Below, piece after piece: positions 14,351 through 19,274 of a stretch of DNA of 19,274 nt. Under the pieces are notes generated by a model. It saw only the letters and a list, made by a program, of their open reading frames with translations, was not told the DNA's origin and did no database searches. Origin of the DNA: RGIG6353 sp045531285 (lineage in GTDB: Bacteria; Bacillota; Clostridia; Oscillospirales; SIG627); contig JAZSDT010000145.1 of assembly GCA_045531285.1 (NCBI GenBank), positions 1 through 19,274 of the forward strand, in the 5' to 3' direction. A program made the position numbers and the translations under genes. Position 1 is the stretch's first letter. Each line of letters starts with the position of its first letter.

Positions 14351-16039
14351 ATGAATATAAACAGAGAACTTTTACAGTTCTACATATACAAAAAGATTAT
14401 CAAGAAAAAACAAGCGGAAAAGATACTTGAAGATTGCGAGCGTTTGGGCGTATCAGTAAGGGAGTATATGCTTGCGAAAGAATACACTACGGAAGCAAGG
14501 GAACTGCCCGTTTTGGGTGAGTATTACTGTATGCCGTATGTGGAAATTGATATGCTTGATATAGATAAGTCGCTATTTGACTTGTTTACCTTTGAGTTTA
14601 TGAAGCGGTATAAAGTCATTCCCGTATCAATGAGTATAGAGGGGAAGCTACTAATTGCAACCGCAAAGCCGCTCGATTGCTCGTCTATGTCGGCGATCAA
14701 TTCACAGATCGTTTCTCCGGTAGATTACGTTCTCGTTCCACCCGTGCAGATTGACCGATACATTGATTCGATAGCCGCAGTAATATCAACCTCGGCGGCA
14801 CTTGATGATCTGAATACCGAGGGTGATGCCGCTTTGTTCTCAAACAAAAAGGCACAAACTGATGACGAGGTTGTGGAAAACGATGTAGTCAACAATCCGT
14901 CTGTGAGATTGGTGGATTCCATTATTAAGGAAGCCGTACCGTACCGAGCGAGTGACATACATATCGAGCCGTTTGAAAAGGTAGTTAAGGTGCGTTACCG
15001 TATCGACGGAGATTTGCAGGAGAGAGCAGAGTTCCCGATAAACTCCTATTCCGCTATATGCGCTCGTATTAAGATAATGGCTGGACTTAATATAGCGGAA
15101 CGGAGAGTTCCGCAGGACGGACGTATCAATATGATCATCGGCGGTAAGGAGTTCGATTTCCGTGTTTCTTCACTCCCGACGGTATTTGGAGAAAAATTTG
15201 TTATTCGTGTACTTGATAAAACCTCGTTCAGATTTACGAGAAGCGATCTCGGATTTACCGAGGATGAAAACGTCTTGATTGATAAGATGCTTGCGAAACC
15301 ACACGGAATAATCCTACTTACCGGTCCAACGGGGTGCGGTAAGTCAACGACCTTGTATTCGTTCTTGAAAGAGGTCAACACCTCTGCCGTGAATATCGTT
15401 ACCGTCGAAGATCCCGTTGAGTATATTATGTCGGGTGTCAATCAGACACAAGTAAACACAAAAGCCAATATGACCTTCTCAGCGGCACTCCGTTCCATTC
15501 TCCGACAAGACCCCGACGTTATAATGATCGGAGAAATGCGTGATGAGGAAACGGCAGAAATAGCCGTTAGAGCGGCAATTACGGGACATATCGTGTTCAG
15601 TACCTTGCATACCAACGACGCAACGGGAGCAATTACCCGTTTGGAGGATATGGGTGTGGCAGATTACCTTGTAGCAGACTCTTTGGTAGGCGTTATTGCT
15701 CAAAGACTTGTCAAGCGGTTGTGTCCCGAATGTAAGAAAAAAGGTAAGACTAACGCAAAGGAAATGGAGATACTCGGTATTAACGAGCCAATCAGCATTT
15801 ACCGTCCGCAGGGCTGCCAATTCTGCAATGGTACGGGCTACAAAGGCAGAATTGCGGTACACGAGATTATGTATATGAACGAAAATATGCGTAACGCCGT
15901 TATCCGTGAGAAGAATTTGGAGGTGCTTCGTGACCTCGCAAAGCAAAACGGAATGGTAACGCTTTGGAGTTCTTGTAAGAATCTTGTGGAAAAAGGCGTA
16001 ACAAGTATTCAAGAGCTTATGACCTTGAACGTAGAATGA
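14351..16039 (+). CDS. pilB: Type IV pilus extension ATPase PilB
   Basis: 562 aa, ATG behind GGAGGT. An N-terminal MshE-type domain (about 1-150) and an N2 domain with SDIHIEP are followed by the hexameric AAA-like ATPase: Walker A GPTGCGKSTT at about 324-333, an Asp box with TVEDPVEY, Walker B DPDVIMIGEMRDEE near 387-400, a His box STLHTNDATGA, and a tetracysteine zinc site CPEC / CQFC near 458 and 489. These are PilB/GspE hallmarks; PilT-type proteins lack the N-terminal domain and the cysteines. It powers pilus extension from the cytoplasmic side. No retraction ATPase PilT is present in the window. Confidence 0.95.
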   Translation: MNINRELLQFYIYKKIIKKKQAEKILEDCERLGVSVREYMLAKEYTTEARELPVLGEYYCMPYVEIDMLDIDKSLFDLFTFEFMKRYKVIPVSMSIEGKLLIATAKPLDCSSMSAINSQIVSPVDYVLVPPVQIDRYIDSIAAVISTSAALDDLNTEGDAALFSNKKAQTDDEVVENDVVNNPSVRLVDSIIKEAVPYRASDIHIEPFEKVVKVRYRIDGDLQERAEFPINSYSAICARIKIMAGLNIAERRVPQDGRINMIIGGKEFDFRVSSLPTVFGEKFVIRVLDKTSFRFTRSDLGFTEDENVLIDKMLAKPHGIILLTGPTGCGKSTTLYSFLKEVNTSAVNIVTVEDPVEYIMSGVNQTQVNTKANMTFSAALRSILRQDPDVIMIGEMRDEETAEIAVRAAITGHIVFSTLHTNDATGAITRLEDMGVADYLVADSLVGVIAQRLVKRLCPECKKKGKTNAKEMEILGINEPISIYRPQGCQFCNGTGYKGRIAVHEIMYMNENMRNAVIREKNLEVLRDLAKQNGMVTLWSSCKNLVEKGVTSIQELMTLNVE

Positions 16040-16077
16040 AAACAGTAATCAAAATAAATATAAAGAGAGGTATTACT

Positions 16078-16233
16078 ATGGAAAACAAGAAGTTTGATTG
16101 GAACAAAAGGATCGGAAAAAGCGATAAAGTCACTTCCGATTATGTAAAACCCGCTATTGCTTATGGTGCAACAGGTGGGGCATTGGCTTTGTCTATTGCG
16201 ATAGCTTTAATTGTTATTTTACCTCTTGCATAA
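16078..16233 (+). CDS. Small single-pass membrane protein at the end of the pilus operon
   Basis: 51 aa from ATG 16078, chosen for its AGAGAGG ribosome binding site; an in-frame ATG at 16036 overlaps the pilB stop but has no such site. The charged N-terminal half (MENKKFDWNKRIGKSDKV) is followed by a Gly/Ala-rich hydrophobic helix (GALALSIAIALIVILPLA) that runs to the C-terminus. It has no prepilin signal and no known family recognised. As last gene before the operon terminator it may be a small accessory protein of the pilus machine. Confidence 0.6.
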   Translation: MENKKFDWNKRIGKSDKVTSDYVKPAIAYGATGGALALSIAIALIVILPLA

Positions 16234-16273
16234 TAAATGCAGATAGAATAGCAGTTTTTTAGCGAATAAGAAG

Positions 16274-16299
16274 AAGCGGCAGTTTTTATGCCGCTTTTT
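16274..16299 (+). terminator. Terminator of the type IV pilus operon
   Basis: AAGCGGCA, a 7-nt loop and TGCCGCTT, followed by a T run, 41 bp after the last stop codon. Confidence 0.88.
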
Positions 16300-16330
16300 C
16301 TATTCCTATAATAAATGAATAAATAGTAAA

Positions 16331-16378
16331 CATTCAATTGAGTGCAAAATATATGTCAAGAAAACACTCAAATGAGTG
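16331..16378. promoter_or_regulatory. Two palindromic operator-like boxes
   Basis: CATTCAATTGAGTG (16331-16344) and CACTCAAATGAGTG (16365-16378) are each near-perfect 14-bp palindromes of the same consensus, CAYTCAAWTGAGTG, with centres 34 bp apart (about three DNA turns). A -10-like TAATAT follows directly (16381-16386) without a good -35, so the second box would occupy the spacer and -35 area. They look like binding sites for a dimeric regulator controlling the short ORF at 16417; the HTH protein at 17351 has a different-looking own site. Confidence 0.5.
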
Positions 16379-16416
16379 TGTAATATAGAAAAACATTATT
16401 GCGGAGGTATTCATAA

Positions 16417-16518
16417 ATGGAAAATTTAGAAGGTTTCGTAATAGGGCATCAAAAGCCTTGTCAGATTCTCAAAGAGAAAAGATTAGTACTCTCACGGAAT
16501 GTAAGAGTACCCATTTAA
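16417..16518 (+). CDS. Short ORF (33 aa) with good ribosome binding site
   Basis: ATG preceded by GCGGAGGT at suitable spacing. The product MENLEGFVIGHQKPCQ..., ending NVRVPI, has no recognised family. It may be a small regulated peptide or the surviving 5' end of a gene whose remainder was replaced by the convergent zinc-ribbon fragment that starts only 6 bp further. The paired operator-like boxes upstream support past or present regulated expression. Confidence 0.35.
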   Translation: MENLEGFVIGHQKPCQILKEKRLVLSRNVRVPI

Positions 16519-16523
16519 TATAT

Positions 16524-16766
16524 TTACCACTTATGTTTACAATTTTTGCATTCGTATTGCATTCCGATTTTCGAGGAAGCCAATCCCCATGTGAGAACCG
16601 AAACCGTTCTATTAGTGTCGGAAATCCTCTTAATGTTCGTAGATGCACAATGAGGACATTTAGGAAGGTTGCGAGGTATAATTCTTCCGAATTTATTGCC
16701 GTAGGTAGCAAGATTAAAAGCGTAGTCATTATATTCTGATATGATTCGCTCTTTTGCTTTCCAGCC
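16524..16766 (-). pseudogene. Zinc-ribbon protein C-terminal fragment
   Basis: An 80-codon open frame without a start codon. It reads KAKERIISEYNDYAFNL..., then KCPHCASTNIKRIS, a TWGLASSKIG segment and CKNCKHKW before TAA. The two CxxC pairs with the terminal CKNC.H.W are typical of C-terminal zinc ribbons in small clostridial and phage proteins. The next gene upstream ends in KERI and this frame also begins with an AKERI stretch, suggesting that the two were once joined or duplicated. It is now broken from its 5' part. Confidence 0.55.
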
Positions 16767-16775
16767 TTACCAATC

Positions 16776-17003
16776 TTATATTCGTTCTTTATATTGTTTC
16801 AACTTGAATTCATATGTTTCTTTTGCGCTATGGACATGAGTACCTATTAAAGCACCAAAGAACCCAGCGATAAAAAGCACCCACAAAGAAGAAATGAATG
16901 CTAAAATAACAAGAACGGCGGTAATGAAAATAAGTAATCCAAAAACAAACTTTTCGTTTGCATTTGCAAATAGTTGATATTGCGGCTCTTTCGGAGGTTG
17001 CAT
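16776..17003 (-). CDS. Small two-helix membrane protein
   Basis: 75 aa, MQPPKEPQYQLFANANEKFVF then two adjacent hydrophobic helices (GLLIFITAVLVILAFISSLW and VLFIAGFFGALIGTHV) and a charged tail ending YKERI. The ATG comes 3 bp after the stop of the upstream zinc-ribbon remnant, behind a GAGATTTAGG stretch that is a poor ribosome binding site. No function is recognised. It may be the middle piece (membrane part) of one larger protein with zinc ribbons at both ends, now split by frameshifts. Confidence 0.5.
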   Translation of the reverse strand: MQPPKEPQYQLFANANEKFVFGLLIFITAVLVILAFISSLWVLFIAGFFGALIGTHVHSAKETYEFKLKQYKERI

Positions 17004-17006
17004 TTC

Positions 17007-17199
17007 CTAAATCTCTTTTAATTTAGCATCGAGTTCCGGTTGAAGTTTTTCTGTTTCAATTCTTATTTTTGCTTCTTGAATCTTTTCTTGTTCCAGATTT
17101 TCAAAATGTTGTTTTATTGCAAAGCCACATTCAGGGGCAATCTTCGGCAGGGTCGGAAACGTTATTTCTTCCGCATTCAGGGCAGGTAATTAAAGCCAT
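17007..17199 (-). pseudogene. N-terminal zinc-ribbon gene, frameshifted
   Basis: From ATG 17199 it reads MALITCPECGRNNVSDPAED then CP and a TGA. Removing one base from the run of four G (plus-strand 17134-17137) restores CPECGFAIKQHFENLEQ and a charged helix rich in Glu and Lys ending DAKLKEI. The start MALI.CPECG...SD.A..CP.CG is a common clostridial zinc-ribbon opening. The extra base disables the second half of the metal site. A consensus promoter lies upstream, so the gene broke recently or the run is a sequencing error. Confidence 0.7.
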
Positions 17200-17235
17200 G
17201 ATTAAAGCCTCTGTTTCGATAAATTTCTAACTTAT

Positions 17236-17264
17236 ATTATAGCACAATGAGCGTATTTTGTCAA
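17236..17264 (-). promoter_or_regulatory. Perfect-consensus promoter of the zinc-ribbon unit
   Basis: On the minus strand: -35 TTGACA (17259-17264), 17-bp spacer, -10 TATAAT (17236-17241). It reads towards 17199 and is divergent from the HTH gene. Confidence 0.82.
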
Positions 17265-17284
17265 CACTTTTAGAAGACAACATA

Positions 17285-17327
17285 AACACCTATTGTGTTG
17301 TTTTCGGTGGTAAAATATAGATAACAC
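17285..17327 (+). promoter_or_regulatory. Promoter and operator of the HTH gene
   Basis: A likely promoter is TTGTGT (17293-17298), 17-bp spacer, TATAGA (17316-17321). The inverted repeat AACAC (17285-17289), 5 bp, GTGTT (17295-17299) covers the -35 box, and another AACAC follows at 17323-17327. ACAACA and TGTTGT (17277-17282, 17296-17301) extend the symmetry. The arrangement fits repression by the HTH product itself; this is inferred. Confidence 0.5.
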
Positions 17328-17350
17328 AAAGAGAGTTGGAGGTAAACACA

Positions 17351-17647
17351 ATGATTAAAGGATTGCCGGAGAAATTACAAAAACTTCGTGCGAAATATGG
17401 CTATTCGCAGAAGCAAGTAGCCGAGTTAATTAAAGTATCGCCATCAATAGTTTCGGGATATGAAACGGGAGAGAGAACACCGAGTACGGACGTTCTTCTT
17501 CAATTAGCCAATATTTATAAATGTAGCACTGATTATTTGCTTGGAAAAGATCCTACTCAACCTCCATTGATATTAGATACCACCGGCTTGACCGATGCTC
17601 AAATCCAAGCAATTCAAAATTTAATTATTTCAATAAGAGACAAATAA
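17351..17647 (+). CDS. Cro/CI-type helix-turn-helix transcription regulator
   Basis: 98 aa from ATG 17351; the TTG at 17336 is part of the TTGGAGGT ribosome binding site and is not used. Residues about 7-62 form an HTH_3/XRE domain: LRAKYGYSQKQVAELIKVSPSIVSGYE, then GERTPSTDVLLQLANIYKCSTDYLLG. The C-terminal part is short, ending in a helix IQAIQNLIISIRDK that could dimerise. Such single-domain regulators are typical of phage and integrative elements. It is divergent from the zinc-ribbon unit and has its own terminator. Confidence 0.92.
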   Translation: MIKGLPEKLQKLRAKYGYSQKQVAELIKVSPSIVSGYETGERTPSTDVLLQLANIYKCSTDYLLGKDPTQPPLILDTTGLTDAQIQAIQNLIISIRDK

Positions 17648-17648
17648 A

Positions 17649-17676
17649 GCACTGTCATTTTGGATAGTGCTTTTTT
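17649..17676 (+). terminator. Terminator of the HTH gene
   Basis: GCACT (17649-17653) pairs with AGTGC (17666-17670), with further TC/GA pairing inside, followed by six T, just after the stop codon. Confidence 0.8.
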
Positions 17677-17777
17677 ATATCAAAAATGATTACATAAAAA
17701 TATGGAAAAAGTGCCACGACAAGTTGATGTTGTGGTTCATATTCACAATAATGTGAGATTTACAAGGGAATTTGCAT

Positions 17778-17815
17778 AAAAAGACCTTGCAAAATTTCTT
17801 TTGCAAGGTCTTTTT
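17778..17815. terminator. Bidirectional terminator downstream of ppdK
   Basis: A 17-bp inverted repeat AAAAAGACCTTGCAAAA, loop TTTC, and its complement, with A and T runs on the two sides. It can end ppdK transcripts (-) and insulate them from the island. The stretch 17677-17777 before it holds only a smaller hairpin (CCACGACA/TGTTGTGG, 17714-17735) and no credible gene. Confidence 0.88.
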
Positions 17816-17851
17816 TCTATTGTGATTTGATTTAAGTTTTGACCTAAATCA

Positions 17852-17871
17852 AGCCCAAATTTCGCTCAATT
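17852..17871. repeat. Right copy of 20-bp direct repeat (possible island end)
   Basis: Matches 5568-5587 at 18 of 20 positions in the same orientation. It overlaps the first two bases of the complement of the ppdK stop codon (17870-17872), a place where an insertion would leave ppdK intact. A role as attR is inferred. Confidence 0.5.
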
Positions 17872-19274
17872 ACTTCTGGAGAGCAGCCTGTGCAGCAGCA
17901 AGACGTGCTATCGGAACACGGAAGGGTGAGCAGGATACATAGTCAAGACCAAGCTTGTGGCAGAACTCAACAGATGTGGGGTCTCCACCGTGCTCGCCGC
18001 AGATACCTACATGGAGGTTCTTGTTTGCGGGTCTGCCGAGAGAGATTGCCATCTGCATAAGCTTACCTACGCCGTTCTGGTCAAGTCTTGCGAAGGGATC
18101 GTTCTCGAATATCTTTGCATCATAGTATGCATCGAGGAACTTACCTGCGTCATCACGAGAGAATCCGAATGTCATCTGTGTGAGGTCGTTTGTACCGAAG
18201 CAGAAGAAGTCTGCGTTCTGCGCGATCTCATCAGCAGTGAGACAAGCTCTGGGGATCTCGATCATAGTACCTACTTCGTATGCAAGCTCAACACCTGCAG
18301 CAGCGATCTCGGCGTCAGCGGTAGCAACAACTACGCTCTTAACGTACTTAAGCTCCTTAACGTCGCCAACCAGCGGGATCATGATCTCGGGTCTTACGTT
18401 CCAATCGGGATGAGCCTTCTGAGTGTTTATAGCCGCGCGGATAACAGCGGTCGTCTGCATCTTAGCTATCTCGGGATAGGTAACTGCAAGACGGCATCCT
18501 CTGTGACCCATCATGGGGTTGAACTCGTGGAGAGATGCGATGATTGCCTTGATGTCATCAACGCTCTTGTTCTGAGCCTTAGCAAGGAGAGCGATGTCTT
18601 CCTCGGTTGTAGGAACGAACTCGTGGAGCGGGGGATCAAGGAATCTGATACAAACAGGAGTGCCCTCGAGAGCCTCATAGAGTGCCTCAAAGTCGTTCTG
18701 CTGGTAGGGAAGGATCTTAGCAAGAGCTGTCTCTCTCTCCTCAGCAGTGTCAGCACAGATCATCTCTCTGAATGCTGCAATTCTGTCAGCCTCAAAGAAC
18801 ATGTGCTCTGTACGGCAAAGACCGATACCCTCAGCGCCGAGCTCACGAGCCTTCTTAGCGTCTGTGGGAGTATCAGCATTGGTTCTGACCTTAAGCTTAC
18901 GGAACTCGTCAGCCCAGCCCATGATAGTGCCGAAGTTGCCGGAGATCTCAGCGTCAACGGTAGGAATGATACCGTCGTAGATAGCGCCTGTAGAACCGTC
19001 TATAGAAATGAAGTCGCCTTCTGTGAATGTCTTACCAGCGAGAGTAAACTTCTTGTTCTCCTCGTCCATATTGATGTCACCGCAACCGGAAACGCAGCAC
19101 TTACCCATACCACGAGCAACAACTGCTGCGTGAGATGTCATAGCGCCACGAACCGTGAGGATACCCTGAGCTGCCTTCATTCGCGTGATGTCCTCGGGAG
19201 AGGACTCAAGACGAACGAGAATTACCTTCTTGCCTGCATTGTTCCAAGCCTCAGCATCCTCAGCAGAGAATACT
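17870..19274 (-). CDS. ppdK: Pyruvate, phosphate dikinase, C-terminal part (5' end outside window)
   Basis: The frame stays open to the window edge, giving about 467 C-terminal residues of an enzyme normally near 875 aa. The ATG at 19180 is internal: upstream codons read AEDAEAWNNAGKKVILVRLE, then SPEDITRMKAAQGILT, continuous with the family. Visible are the phosphohistidine segment RGAMTSHAAVVARGMGK (catalytic His in TSHA), the RTEHMFF motif, LHEF and RGCRLAVTYPEI of the PEP/pyruvate TIM barrel, EIPRAC, FGTNDLTQMTFGFSRDD, and GICGEHGGDP with the catalytic Cys. The enzyme interconverts PEP, AMP and PPi with pyruvate, ATP and Pi, and serves PPi-based glycolysis in many anaerobes. It ends TAA 54 bp before the bidirectional terminator. 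Confidence 0.97.
   Translation of the reverse strand, partial: VFSAEDAEAWNNAGKKVILVRLESSPEDITRMKAAQGILTVRGAMTSHAAVVARGMGKCCVSGCGDINMDEENKKFTLAGKTFTEGDFISIDGSTGAIYDGIIPTVDAEISGNFGTIMGWADEFRKLKVRTNADTPTDAKKARELGAEGIGLCRTEHMFFEADRIAAFREMICADTAEERETALAKILPYQQNDFEALYEALEGTPVCIRFLDPPLHEFVPTTEEDIALLAKAQNKSVDDIKAIIASLHEFNPMMGHRGCRLAVTYPEIAKMQTTAVIRAAINTQKAHPDWNVRPEIMIPLVGDVKELKYVKSVVVATADAEIAAAGVELAYEVGTMIEIPRACLTADEIAQNADFFCFGTNDLTQMTFGFSRDDAGKFLDAYYDAKIFENDPFARLDQNGVGKLMQMAISLGRPANKNLHVGICGEHGGDPTSVEFCHKLGLDYVSCSPFRVPIARLAAAQAALQK

Noticed and set aside
16036..16077. Upstream start for the small membrane protein
   Set aside because: The ATG at 16036 overlaps the pilB stop but lacks a ribosome binding site; ATG 16078 has AGAGAGG at proper spacing.
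17702..17779. 25-codon ORF beginning MEKVPRQVDVVV
   Set aside because: No ribosome binding site and no recognised family; it overlaps a hairpin and ends at the ppdK terminator, so chance is likelier.

Overview
The window looks like a chromosomal piece from a Gram-positive Clostridia-type gut bacterium (Bacillota). This is inferred from AGGAG-type ribosome binding sites, consensus sigma-A promoters, a C-terminal pyruvate phosphate dikinase (PPDK) of clostridial type, and a monoderm-style type IV pilus locus with no secretin. The genus cannot be named from the sequence alone.

Layout. Left flank (1-5510), housekeeping or metabolic: the 3' part of a divergent GyrB/ParE-type topoisomerase B subunit (+); a convergent two-gene unit (-) with a fucose/arabinose-isomerase-family protein and a neutral-ceramidase-superfamily protein behind a consensus promoter; and tRNA-Ser(GGA) with its own promoter and terminator. 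Middle (about 5568-17871), an accessory island: decayed mobile-element genes (a frameshifted small ORF and a ParB N-terminal stub), an intact tyrosine recombinase, a recombination-site and promoter cluster (7132-7820), a complete type IV pilus operon (7854-16233), then a small regulator zone with broken zinc-ribbon genes and an intact Cro/CI-type HTH protein. An 18/20 direct repeat lies at both ends of the island (5568-5587 and 17852-17871), the right copy on the last bases of ppdK. Right flank: the C-terminal half of ppdK (-), running off the window.

How it may work. The pilus operon encodes a long pilin with a beta-helix-like C-terminal domain, a short major-type pilin, three minor pilins, a PilM-like protein, the prepilin peptidase PilD, the platform protein PilC, the extension ATPase PilB and a 51-aa membrane peptide. 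No PilT, PilN, PilO or secretin is seen.

Main observation. Between the recombinase and the first pilin lie three copies of a 25-bp tyrosine-recombinase-like site (S1 7158-7182 inverted; S2 7315-7339 and S3 7618-7642 direct), all with the same 7-bp centre TACTATA. S1 and S2 bracket a 132-bp segment with an outward promoter (P1) that now points away from the pili and runs into a short terminator. A second, perfect-consensus promoter (P2) sits immediately before S3 and points at the pili. In both cases exactly 12 bp separate the -10 box from the site. Inversion S1xS2 would aim P1 at the pilus operon; inversion S1xS3 would exchange P1 and P2 to the base. This is a strong candidate for a recombinase-driven, multi-state (phase-variable) promoter switch for type IV pili. 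It is inferred from sequence only.
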